64,000 nt of DNA from the NCBI GenBank assembly GCA_965225625.1, contig CBDDBH010000019.1, positions 62,001 to 126,000 on the forward strand, in the 5' to 3' direction. Positions 10,652 through 18,915 of the stretch are shown here, in pieces. Each line of letters begins with the position of its first letter. Position 1 is the stretch's first letter. Under the pieces are notes generated by a model, which did not search any database, had not been told where the DNA came from, and was given only the letters and a program-made list of their open reading frames with translations. This stretch comes from CBDDBH01 sp965225625. Lineage in GTDB: Bacteria > Pseudomonadota > Gammaproteobacteria > JADZEE01. The position numbers and the translations under genes were made by a program.

Positions 10652-10895
10652 GTTGTAACTCCAGATTTTAGCGGGCGGGATGCGCTCGCAAATTTTAGTC
10701 CAATGTGTACCACGCCATCCGCGGGTTCATAAACTGCAACAAACACCGCCCCGTGAATGGTCGTTGTTAGAGAACAGCGAGACGAGGGGTCGGCACGGGA
10801 CGCCACAGCTCAGGGTATCCCAGAGGGTGGCTAGCGAACGCAGTGATTCCCCTCGATAGAAAGCTGCGTCGCCACGGAGATTTCGGGGCCAGCTA

Positions 10896-11843
10896 TCACG
10901 ACGGCGAAGTTTGCTCGATGAAGTCACCCATCAGCCGCACAACCTCCCGGGGGTGATCTTGGTGTGGTAAGTGGCCACACTCGTTGAGGACGTAGAAGCG
11001 TGTCGGTGCGGTAACGGCTGCGATGCGGTCGAACAGCTCGACTCCGAGCTGAAAGGGCGCAGATGTGTCGTTGTAGCCCCAGATAATCAAAGTCGGCGCC
11101 TTGATGCCGCCCTTATCGATCAACCCGAGCGTCTCATATTTCAAATCGTAGACGAACCAGGGGCTTGGTGAAAACGCCATGCCGAGCGCCGGATTTTCTT
11201 TGACCCGCTGCGGATGCGCCGTGACCCACTTCGCTGTTAACTCCTCGAGCTTGCGCTTTGCGTTCGGCCACTTCGGACTCTTCGGCGGGTGGGCGGCGAG
11301 CCGCTTTACGTAATAATCGAGCGGAGTGGCAGGGTTGTCGGGCGCCAATGTATTGCTGTTAATGATGATGAGACGCTCGACCTGTTCGGGGTGGTCGATG
11401 GCAATGCGGGCTGCCGGCAATGCTCCGCGCGATTGGCCGGCCAGATGGTAACGCGTTAGGCCCAAGGCCTGGATAAAACCATAAGCGTGATCGATAACCG
11501 CGGCCATGCTCCAATGCGCATCGCTCGGCGGGTCGCCGGTGTCGCCCTGGCCCAGTTTGTCAAAGGCGTAAACACGGAAATGTGCGGCGAGCAGGCCGAA
11601 GATCCGATCCCAGGTCCGAGTATCGGAGTCCATGCCGAACTGCCCTCCATGGATTAGCACCAAAGGATCGCCGTTACCGGCCTCATAATAGCGGGTGCGC
11701 ACGCCTTCCACGTTGAGATAACGCGGTTCCGGCATCCCGGAGACAGCCGTCGCGACAGCCGCAGGGGCGGCTTGTTGGATGATGGGCAGAATCGCAAGCG
11801 CTGCCGCCGATTGCCTCACAAACGTTCGGCGATGTTTATTCAT
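10896..11843 (-). CDS. Alpha/beta hydrolase, probably exported
   Basis: The start at 11843 is chosen because an AGGAAAT-type ribosome site precedes it and the product then begins with a twin-arginine-like leader (MNKHRRTFVR, then a hydrophobic stretch to about residue 34). An upstream extension of 39 codons looks unlikely. The 315-residue product has the oxyanion HGG at 65-67, nucleophile Ser138 in GQSRG, and likely Asp259 and His291. The fold resembles MhpC or epoxide-hydrolase-like enzymes, so an ester or C-C bond hydrolase is expected. The substrate is unknown. The 244 bases downstream, to the aminotransferase start, hold nothing recognisable. Confidence 0.8.
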   Translation of the reverse strand: MNKHRRTFVRQSAAALAILPIIQQAAPAAVATAVSGMPEPRYLNVEGVRTRYYEAGNGDPLVLIHGGQFGMDSDTRTWDRIFGLLAAHFRVYAFDKLGQGDTGDPPSDAHWSMAAVIDHAYGFIQALGLTRYHLAGQSRGALPAARIAIDHPEQVERLIIINSNTLAPDNPATPLDYYVKRLAAHPPKSPKWPNAKRKLEELTAKWVTAHPQRVKENPALGMAFSPSPWFVYDLKYETLGLIDKGGIKAPTLIIWGYNDTSAPFQLGVELFDRIAAVTAPTRFYVLNECGHLPHQDHPREVVRLMGDFIEQTSPS

Positions 11844-12025
11844 GATTTCCTCCGCGATGGCCTGGTGAACACGGAACCTACCGGGTACCCTCTTGGCATT
11901 CGGGTCCCGGCAACCAATTGTATTGCATCTGCCTGAGAGTGAACGGTCAATGACTTTCATCGTGACGCCAATCGGAGTGCCGGATCCTGATGGTTCACGT
12001 GGACACGTGCGAGAGAACTTCGGTC

Positions 12026-12877
12026 ATGATGCTTTCCAACTTCGACGATAAACGCCTGCTGCTCATCCGCCAGACCGATCATTCGGAACTGGCGGGCTAC
12101 CTTGCCATGCATTGGGGTAATGACAGCTTTGAACGGCTGCAGCCGTGGAATTCGATGGTCCTGGCCGCTCAGGAGCACGACAAGGCATGGTCGCAATGGG
12201 AGCTGCTGCCTACCATCAGTCAGACTGGCCACCCCATCGACTACATTAGCAGCCGGGTCGATGGAAGCAGAGTGGATAACGTGTTTCCCGCATTTGCGCA
12301 GGACATCGATCGACTAATCGGTGTCGATGCTTACGCCGGACTGATAGCCCTCATGCATGCCGTCGGCCTGGTCAACCGGGGATACGGTGGCCTTCTCAAA
12401 AATATGCCAGACCGCACACAGGATCCTGGTGGTCAGGCATTTGTCGACGAGCGTGAAGCACGCCGGCAACGGCTCATGGAGGAACTGCAGGCGAACGCCG
12501 AGTATCAGCGATTTGCTACGGAGCAGCATATTTGGGAGAACTATCATTTGATGGAAATCTTCGATCTCATGGCTCAGTTCTTCTGCAATCGTTATCCGCT
12601 CAGCAGTACCGAGCGAGCAAAGGGTCCGCAGTGGAATCTGGATGACGTAACCGTGCCGTACCAATACGGCAGCGAACAAACGCCTATTGCGCTCAAGGTG
12701 GTGGAAGATTTCCGGGCGATTGTTGAGCCGTACCCCTTCGATCAAGACCCGCTCACGTTACTTATTCCCGGGCGCCTGGCTGCCCGCGATCCTTACGCAT
12801 CGCAAGCGGATTTTTTGCGCGACTACTATGGGGGCGAACGGGTGATCGTCTCGTATAAGCTGCAATCTGCTGCGTAA
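12026..12877 (+). CDS. DUF3891 family protein
   Basis: The protein (283 residues from ATG 12026; GAGAGAA at 12011-12017 supports this start over 11990) matches the DUF3891 pattern. It has LLIRQTDHSELAGYLAMHWG near the start, then AAQEHDKAW (a conserved His-Asp pair), GHPIDY and a later ALMHAVGL. The repeated histidines suggest an HD-like metal site, but that is inference. The function of the family is not known to me. It runs divergently from the hydrolase and is followed by the molybdenum hydroxylase operon, without obvious cotranscription. Confidence 0.7.
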   Translation: MMLSNFDDKRLLLIRQTDHSELAGYLAMHWGNDSFERLQPWNSMVLAAQEHDKAWSQWELLPTISQTGHPIDYISSRVDGSRVDNVFPAFAQDIDRLIGVDAYAGLIALMHAVGLVNRGYGGLLKNMPDRTQDPGGQAFVDEREARRQRLMEELQANAEYQRFATEQHIWENYHLMEIFDLMAQFFCNRYPLSSTERAKGPQWNLDDVTVPYQYGSEQTPIALKVVEDFRAIVEPYPFDQDPLTLLIPGRLAARDPYASQADFLRDYYGGERVIVSYKLQSAA

Positions 12878-12949
12878 TGTCGGAGAAAATTCAAACGAGG
12901 CTGACGAGATTCTTCGTGCAGTGACAAATGCCCGGTCAGCGCTGGTATC

Positions 12950-13831
12950 ATGCGCGCCATGATAGAAAATACCTTTTTAGCGCCAAGTTCAATCGACGAA
13001 GCGGTTACCATGCTGCAGGTGGCCGATGGCGAAACCGCTCTGCTTGCCGGCGGTACGGATCTGCTCGTGCAAATGCGGCTGGGCGCCAAACAACCACACA
13101 CTATCGTCGACCTCAAACTGATCCCGGAACTCACGCAGATAAGTCTTGATGGGGACGGATTACGGTTGGGGGCGGCGATGTGCGCCGCGGCCTTGGGCGA
13201 AAATATCGCGGTTAAACAGGCGTATCCTGGATTAGTGGAGGCCGCTGAATTGATCGGGTCAGCCCAGATCCAGGGCCGCGCAAGCGTTGGCGGAAATCTA
13301 TGTAACGGCTCACCCGCAGCCGACACGGTACCGGCATTGGTGGCGCTGGAGGCACTTTGCGAGATCGTCGGGGCAGATGGTGTACGGGAAGTCCCGGTGG
13401 CCGAGTTCGTGACCGGGCCCGGCCAGAGCGTTCTGAGCAAAGGCGAATTTTTGCTTGCATTGCGGATAGCAAGTCGACCTTTGCGTTCGGCCGACGCCTA
13501 CCTGCGGTTTATTCCCCGTACTGAGATGGACATTGCGGTGGCGGGCGCGGGTGTCGATATCACACTCGACGACGATGGTTGTTGCACACGCGCACGCGTC
13601 GCGCTCGGCGCAGTAGGCCCTAAAGTGATTATCGCTGATGCGGCTGCCGAGGCTTTAATAGGAACTGATTTGGATGACGTCGCCCTTGCACGCGCAGCGG
13701 CGGCAGCGAGCGAAGCTGCTTCACCGATTGACGATAAACGCGGAACGATCGAATTTCGTCGCCATGTCGCGGGTGTACTGACAAAACGCGCGGCGCGCAT
13801 CGCGGCGCAACGTGCCATGGAGAGAAACTAA
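12950..13831 (+). CDS. Molybdenum hydroxylase, FAD-binding subunit (CoxM/XdhB type)
   Basis: A 293-residue flavoprotein of the xanthine dehydrogenase family. LLAGGTDLLVQM near residue 30 and the second FAD motif SVGGNLCNGSPAAD near 115-128 are both present. It passes electrons from the iron-sulfur subunit to an acceptor. An in-frame ATG at 12959 could equally be the start. Its stop overlaps the ATG of the next gene (TAATG), so the three subunits form a tight operon in the M-S-L order of CO-dehydrogenase-like enzymes. Confidence 0.92.
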   Translation: MRAMIENTFLAPSSIDEAVTMLQVADGETALLAGGTDLLVQMRLGAKQPHTIVDLKLIPELTQISLDGDGLRLGAAMCAAALGENIAVKQAYPGLVEAAELIGSAQIQGRASVGGNLCNGSPAADTVPALVALEALCEIVGADGVREVPVAEFVTGPGQSVLSKGEFLLALRIASRPLRSADAYLRFIPRTEMDIAVAGAGVDITLDDDGCCTRARVALGAVGPKVIIADAAAEALIGTDLDDVALARAAAAASEAASPIDDKRGTIEFRRHVAGVLTKRAARIAAQRAMERN

Positions 13832-14313
13832 TGGCAAAGACGCACGTCTCAACCACTGTAAACGGCGATCCGCTCGAATTCTTGTGCGAGCCACACCAAA
13901 CTTTACTCGACACTTTGCGTGATGATCTGCAGCTGACGGGCAGCAAAGAGGGCTGTGCGACTGGCGATTGCGGCGCCTGCTCCGTCACCGTGGACGGACG
14001 ACTGGTATGCTCGTGCCTGGTCATGGCAGCTGAAGTTAATGGTCGGGAAATCGGTACTATCGAAGGCATTGCCGACGGCGATGTTCTGCATCCGGTGCAA
14101 CGCAAATTCCTCGAACATGCCGCCTTACAGTGCGGCATTTGCACCCCCGGCTTGATTGTTGCCAGCGTCGATTTATTGAAACGCAACGCCCGCCCTACGG
14201 AAGAAGAAGTACGTTATTACCTGGCTGGTAATCTTTGCCGTTGCACAGGTTACGACAAGATCATCCGCGCGGTGCTGGATGCGGCGGCGGAGCTTAGAGG
14301 AGAAGCAGCATGA
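13831..14313 (+). CDS. Molybdenum hydroxylase, 2Fe-2S subunit (CoxS/XdhC type)
   Basis: This 160-residue protein carries both expected iron-sulfur clusters. The plant-ferredoxin-like cluster uses Cys42, Cys47, Cys50 and Cys62 (GCATGDCGAC). The helical-domain cluster uses Cys101, Cys104, Cys136 and Cys138 (CGICTPG, LCRCTGY). It relays electrons from the molybdenum site to FAD. It overlaps its neighbours by one base upstream and four bases downstream. Confidence 0.95.
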   Translation: MAKTHVSTTVNGDPLEFLCEPHQTLLDTLRDDLQLTGSKEGCATGDCGACSVTVDGRLVCSCLVMAAEVNGREIGTIEGIADGDVLHPVQRKFLEHAALQCGICTPGLIVASVDLLKRNARPTEEEVRYYLAGNLCRCTGYDKIIRAVLDAAAELRGEAA

Positions 14314-16562
14314 GCGAGACACGCGAATTCAAGTGGGTGGGCAGTCGGCCGATTCGCCCCGACGGCGTTGATAAAGTCACCGGGCGAGCGAATTACGGCG
14401 CTGATATGCAAATGCCCGGCATGCTGCACGGCGCCATATTACGTAGTCCGCACGCGCATGCTCGCATTGTCTCCCTAGATTTGAGCGCCGCGCTGGCGCT
14501 CGATGGCGTAAAGGCCGCAATCAGCGGCGCGGATTTGCCGGATATGGAACCCGGTGAACAGCAGGCTGCTCATCAACCGATAGATTTTCACGACATGTCG
14601 CGCAACATCCTGGCCAAGGATAAGGTGCTTTACGACGGTCATGCCGTAGCTGCGGTGGCCGCAACCACAGCGGAAATCGCACGCCGTGCGCTTGGTCTGA
14701 TCGATGTCCGCTATGAAGTGCTGCCACACGTGCAGGAAGTCATGGATGCGATCGCACCGGGTGCGCCGCTGTTGCACGAGGATCAACGGCCCGAGGGTAT
14801 GAAGTCCGATGGTCCCAGTAATATCGCCAAGCGGGTGGAATTTAAAAAAGGCGATGTCGAACAGGGCTTCGCTGCCGCCGACGTCGTCATCGAACGTGAG
14901 TTCGATACCAAGTCCGTGCATCAAGGCTACATCGAACCGCATGCGGTCGTCGCACGCAGTGGCGCGGATGGGCAATGCGTCGTCTGGTGCTGCACACAGG
15001 GTCACTTTGCCGTGCGTTATTACTGCGCCAAGTTGCTGAACATGGATGTGTCGCAGATTAAGGTGATCCCGAGCGAGATCGGTGGCGGCTTTGGCGGCAA
15101 GACTACCATCTACCTCGAGCCTGTGGCGCTGGTGTTGTCACAACGGACCGGGCGCCCGGTGAAAATCGTAATGAGCCGCGACGAGGTGTTTCGCGCCAGC
15201 GGTCCAGCACCGGCAGGTCACGTCCGTGTGAAACTCGGTGCTACCCGCGATGGTAAGATTGTCGCTGCCGAGGCCTCGATCCATTGCGCCGCCGGGGCTT
15301 TCAAAGGATCCCCCTTCGGGGCTGCAGCAATGACTGTCTTTACTCCCTACGACATTCCGAACGCCTATGTTGAGGCGTTCGATGTTGTCTGCAATAAACC
15401 CAAGGTTGCAGCCTACCGTGCGCCCGGTGCGCCAGTGAGTAATTTCGGCGGCGAGCAAGTCATCGACGAATTGGCCCAGAAATTGGGTATGGACCCGATT
15501 GAATTGCGGCTCAATAACGCAGCCAGCGAAGGCACCCAGACTGTCTATGGCGTCAAGTTCAAGCGCATCGGCATGGTTGAGGTTCTCGAGGCTGTAAAGG
15601 CGCACCCGCACTATCAGGCACCGCTGGGACCCAATCAGGGTCGTGGCGTCGCGGCCGGATTCTGGTTCAATGTCGGTATGCAATCGAGCGCAGCAATCCA
15701 GATCAATGACGACGGCACCGCGGCGCTGGTGTCGGGTAATCCCGATATCGGCGGATCCCGGGCATCTTTGGCCCTCATGGCCGCTGAAGAATTACAGATC
15801 CCGGTTGATCGGATCAGACCGGTAGTCGCCGACACGGAAACGGCGGCCTATAGCGATGTCACCGGTGGCAGTCGCGTGACTTTCGCGGTGGGTACCGCGG
15901 TTATCGAAGCGGCCCGGCGTTGCGTGCAGCAATTGCGTGAGCGCGCCGCCAAACTTTGGGAAGCGTCGGTCGAGGACGTCAAATGGGAAGACGGCCAGGC
16001 CTTTCCCCCTGACGGTACGCCCGACATCGAGCCGCTTGGCATCGCTCAGATTGCTCGCTCGGCCGGACAAACCGGAGGACCGATTGCGGCACAGGTATCA
16101 TTGAACGTGGAGGGATCGGCGCCAAGCTTCGGCGCACATATTTGTGATATAGAAGTCGATCCGGACACCGGTTACGTCAAAGTCGTTCGCTACACGGCGG
16201 TGCAGGATGTCGGCAAGGCCGTGCATCCCAGCTACGTAGAGGGCCAACTACAAGGCGGTGCGGTGCAAGGTATTGGCTGGGCACTCAGCGAGGAGTACAT
16301 ATATTCGGCGGACGGGTGTCTCGAAAACCCCGGATTTCTCGACTATCGCATGCCGGTCGCCTCGGATCTGCCGATGATCGATACCGTACTGGTTGAGGTC
16401 GCAAACCCGGATCATCCCTACGGTGTCCGCGGTGTAGGTGAGACTCCGATCGTGCCGCCGCTGGCGGCTGTGGCTAACGCAGTTTGCAATGCGACCGGCA
16501 TACGCTCGACGAGTTTGCCGATGTCGCCGCCGCGGGTGTTAGCCGCTTTGCAGGCGGCGTAA
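14310..16562 (+). CDS. Molybdenum hydroxylase, large molybdopterin subunit (CoxL/XdhA type)
   Basis: The 750-residue catalytic subunit, binding molybdopterin cytosine dinucleotide. Landmarks are GGGFGGKT near residue 257, the active-site loop AYRAPGAP near 370 and the base-catalyst motif GVGETP near 710. The loop is neither AYXCSFR of true CO dehydrogenase nor the AYRGAGR of form II, so CO oxidation is unlikely. An aromatic heterocycle, purine or aldehyde substrate fits better. No chaperone or MobA-like gene follows, but a MoaD/ThiS-like protein does. Confidence 0.93.
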   Translation: MSETREFKWVGSRPIRPDGVDKVTGRANYGADMQMPGMLHGAILRSPHAHARIVSLDLSAALALDGVKAAISGADLPDMEPGEQQAAHQPIDFHDMSRNILAKDKVLYDGHAVAAVAATTAEIARRALGLIDVRYEVLPHVQEVMDAIAPGAPLLHEDQRPEGMKSDGPSNIAKRVEFKKGDVEQGFAAADVVIEREFDTKSVHQGYIEPHAVVARSGADGQCVVWCCTQGHFAVRYYCAKLLNMDVSQIKVIPSEIGGGFGGKTTIYLEPVALVLSQRTGRPVKIVMSRDEVFRASGPAPAGHVRVKLGATRDGKIVAAEASIHCAAGAFKGSPFGAAAMTVFTPYDIPNAYVEAFDVVCNKPKVAAYRAPGAPVSNFGGEQVIDELAQKLGMDPIELRLNNAASEGTQTVYGVKFKRIGMVEVLEAVKAHPHYQAPLGPNQGRGVAAGFWFNVGMQSSAAIQINDDGTAALVSGNPDIGGSRASLALMAAEELQIPVDRIRPVVADTETAAYSDVTGGSRVTFAVGTAVIEAARRCVQQLRERAAKLWEASVEDVKWEDGQAFPPDGTPDIEPLGIAQIARSAGQTGGPIAAQVSLNVEGSAPSFGAHICDIEVDPDTGYVKVVRYTAVQDVGKAVHPSYVEGQLQGGAVQGIGWALSEEYIYSADGCLENPGFLDYRMPVASDLPMIDTVLVEVANPDHPYGVRGVGETPIVPPLAAVANAVCNATGIRSTSLPMSPPRVLAALQAA

Positions 16563-16615
16563 GTCGCCAAAGAGCGAAAGCCGCTGGCGACATTGCGGAT
16601 TGCGTAGTCGCGCTA

Positions 16616-16861
16616 ATGGCGGTTGTCTATTTCTCGTCCGGATTACGGCACTATACGAGTGGCGTCGAGCAGATGGATGTTGAGCCCGGTCAGATCCGTG
16701 CGGTGATTCAGGCGGTCATTAGGAGTTTTCCGGAACTCCAACCGATACTCGAAAAAGGGGTGGCCGTCTCAATTGACGGTTCCATCATCGCGAATCCGCT
16801 GCTTGAACCGGTTGGCCCGGACAGTGAAGTACATTTCCTGCCGCAAGTGAGTGGCGGTTAG
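16616..16861 (+). CDS. MoaD/ThiS-family ubiquitin-like sulfur carrier
   Basis: An 81-residue protein with the beta-grasp sulfur-carrier pattern. It ends in DSEVHFLPQVSGG, close to the DEVxFxPPVTGG end of MoaD, with the terminal Gly-Gly needed for adenylation and thiocarboxylation. It begins 53 bases after the molybdenum-hydroxylase large subunit. An operon-specific role in molybdopterin supply is plausible, but other sulfur-carrier roles are possible. The ribosome site is weak. A longer reading from 16484 overlaps the large subunit and is rejected. Confidence 0.75.
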   Translation: MAVVYFSSGLRHYTSGVEQMDVEPGQIRAVIQAVIRSFPELQPILEKGVAVSIDGSIIANPLLEPVGPDSEVHFLPQVSGG

Positions 16862-16896
16862 TGGGCATTTCACATCAACGTAGCTAAGTCACGAAC

Positions 16897-17198
16897 TAAC
16901 CCGCATATTTCACGAAGGGCAGACAAATGCTCCTGCATGGTCTGCATTTCCGCCATCCCTGGCGGTCACGCCACGCGATGCGAGAGAAACCCAGGCGTTG
17001 TAAAGGTTCCAGGTCAACGATGGCAAAGGACAGTTTGTACCACATCGCGCGGCTATCCTGGCGCTCGCTGGTCCGCGCACGCCTGAGCTTGCGCTTCACG
17101 CCAACCATAGCTACGGCTATGCTTGGCGCTCCAGCGCGGCGCCCAGCCGCACGCGTGCTGCGCGAGCATCCAGGATCCTTCATGAAATATGCGGGCTA
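16897..17198. mobile_element. MITE-like element, copy 1 (302 bp)
   Basis: Terminal inverted repeats of 22 bases bound it: TAACCCGCATATTTCACGAA on the left and its near complement ending ATGCGGGCTA on the right, with two mismatches. It is too small to code for a transposase. About 240 bases of its right part are nearly identical to copy 2 at 18472-18915, in the same orientation. Both ends carry TA, which could be a TA target duplication of the mariner/IS630 kind; no longer target duplication was seen. Confidence 0.75.
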
Positions 17199-17226
17199 AA
17201 TAAAAAAGTCGACTGAGGATTTCAGA

Positions 17227-18342
17227 ATGGCGCGCGACCAAGGTCATATACTGCTGGTGGGTAGTGTTGCTAGACCGCAGGACGGATGGAGTGTTGAGGA
17301 TGTCTTCGGCCGTTGCACGGCGACGCTCGGTAGTCATGCGTCCATGTTGCCCGACGGCGAAATCGGTGACCGTAATTGGTGGATTTTTTTTCTACCGATG
17401 CGCACGTATTCCAAGCATCCGGATTTGCACACTGTTTCCACTCACTCGATCGATAATTGGAAACCGAAACACCGAGGCGACTACTGGACATTCAGTGCCC
17501 GTGAGGGCTTGCAGACGCTTCGCTTCGATACACTCGGCTATGCGCAGGAGGCAATCCAGTCATACGCAATTTTCAAGCGAATGCGAGATGACGGTGCAAT
17601 CCCGCCGGCGACGCGGTTCATGTTTGCCGTGCCCATGCCGGAGAGTGCTACGCGGCCGTTTGTCGGTACCGCCCGGGACTTCGAACTCATGTGGCACGCA
17701 TACACGGACGCAATTCGCCGTGAAATCGAGCAGATCGCCGCTGCTATTCCACACTCCGATCTCGCGATTCAACTCGATATCTGCTGGGAGGTCGCGGCGG
17801 TAGAAGGATTGTCCTTGAGACCGTTTACGAGCGCGCTGAAGACGCTACCGGAAGATCCGATGCAACGTTATCTTGAAGGCGTGCGTCGCATTGCGTCGGC
17901 GGTTCCGCAAGAAGTGTGGCTTGGGTTTCATATGTGCTATGGCTCTTCTTCTCACCAACAAGACGAAAGCTCGGATACGGGCCATTTCTGTGAGATTACC
18001 AATCTCGCGGTATCGGTCGCGATGACCAACGCCGGCGTGGATGCGCTCATTCGCTCGGTCGATTTCGTGCATATGCCGGTGCAGCTTTCCAATGGTTTTG
18101 AAGACAGCTATTACCGGCCATTGGCCGATCTCGCAGCGGGCGATGCCCGAATTTATCTCGGATTGGTTCATCTACAAGACGGCAAGGAGGGCACCTTGCG
18201 TCGCATTGCGCTCGGTCGCAAGTATCTACCTGAATTCGGTATCTCCACGCAGTGCGGTTGGGGACGCCGCCCGCCCGATCAAAGCATCGAAGATTTGTTG
18301 CGGCTACACGTTGATATCGCGGGCGCAATGGATTTTGCGTAG
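17227..18342 (+). CDS. UROD/MetE-like barrel protein (MetE C-terminal domain relative)
   Basis: A 371-residue protein that I relate to the catalytic barrel of cobalamin-independent methionine synthase. It has HMC in GFHMCYGSS (about residues 235-243) and a second Cys in STQCGWGRR near 340, placed like the His-x-Cys and Cys zinc ligands of MetE. It lacks the folate-binding N-terminal half of MetE. Thiol methyl transfer or a related zinc-thiolate reaction is inferred only. It starts 29 bases after MITE copy 1 with a GAGG site, and MITE copy 2 begins 129 bases after its stop. Confidence 0.6.
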   Translation: MARDQGHILLVGSVARPQDGWSVEDVFGRCTATLGSHASMLPDGEIGDRNWWIFFLPMRTYSKHPDLHTVSTHSIDNWKPKHRGDYWTFSAREGLQTLRFDTLGYAQEAIQSYAIFKRMRDDGAIPPATRFMFAVPMPESATRPFVGTARDFELMWHAYTDAIRREIEQIAAAIPHSDLAIQLDICWEVAAVEGLSLRPFTSALKTLPEDPMQRYLEGVRRIASAVPQEVWLGFHMCYGSSSHQQDESSDTGHFCEITNLAVSVAMTNAGVDALIRSVDFVHMPVQLSNGFEDSYYRPLADLAAGDARIYLGLVHLQDGKEGTLRRIALGRKYLPEFGISTQCGWGRRPPDQSIEDLLRLHVDIAGAMDFA

Positions 18343-18471
18343 CAGCGAGTAACCGCCATGGAAGCGGGGAATTCAGATATTAAAGGAGTAAATATCTCTG
18401 GCCTCGCGGCGATGCAGCTCCTAATCGAAACGACGTTGCTCCCAACTGCGCGACATTGCTGCAATCGCAGC

Positions 18472-18915
18472 TAACCCGCATATTGCATGAAGGGCAGACA
18501 AACGCTCCTCGACTTTGGCCTCCTGCGTCGTTCTACCTCGTCCATCCGTGGACTCGTCGGCTCTGGCTCTTCGACTTTGGCTCCTGCGTCGTTCTATCGC
18601 CTGCATCCCTGCAGGCGTGCTTCGCCCTACCTCCTGCATCCTTGCAGTCGTGCATGGTCTGCATTTCCGCCATCCCTGGCGGTCACGCCACGCGATGCGG
18701 GTTAAACCCAGATGTTGTAAGGGTTCGGTGTCAACGCAGGACAAACACACTTTGTACGGCATCGCGCGGCTATCCTGGCGCTCGCGGGTCCGCGCACGCC
18801 TGAGCTTGCGGTTCACGCCAACCATAGCGACGGCTATGCTTGGTGCTCCAGCGCGGCGCCCAGCCGCACACGTCCTGCGCGAGCATCCAGGATCCTTCAT
18901 GAAATATGCGGGCTA
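18472..18915. mobile_element. MITE-like element, copy 2 (444 bp)
   Basis: The same terminal repeats as copy 1 (left TAACCCGCATATTGCATGAA; right ATGAAATATGCGGGCTA). It is longer by about 140 bases in the left part, where short imperfect tandem units recur (TCCTGCGTCGTTCTA, CCTGCATCC-TGCAG). It has the same orientation as copy 1. Its right end supplies the TAG stop (18913-18915) of the aminotransferase pseudogene on the minus strand, so it has replaced or trimmed that gene's 3' end. The 129 bases between the previous gene and this element show nothing recognisable. Confidence 0.75.

Noticed and set aside
10652..10895. Short minus-strand frames between the aminotransferase and hydrolase
   Set aside because: They have no start signals or recognisable motifs; the 244-base gap seems to be plain intergenic sequence.
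12950..16562. Calling the molybdenum enzyme a carbon monoxide dehydrogenase (coxMSL)
   Set aside because: The gene order fits, but the active-site loop AYRAPGAP lacks the Cys-containing CO dehydrogenase signature.
16484..16616. Long upstream extension of the MoaD-like gene
   Set aside because: It overlaps the large molybdenum subunit in another frame; the sulfur-carrier fold starts at the internal ATG 16616.
16909..17199. Reading frames conserved in both MITE copies (ending GSFMKYAG)
   Set aside because: The shared frames reflect high nucleotide identity, lack ribosome sites and resemble no protein; the elements are best seen as non-coding.
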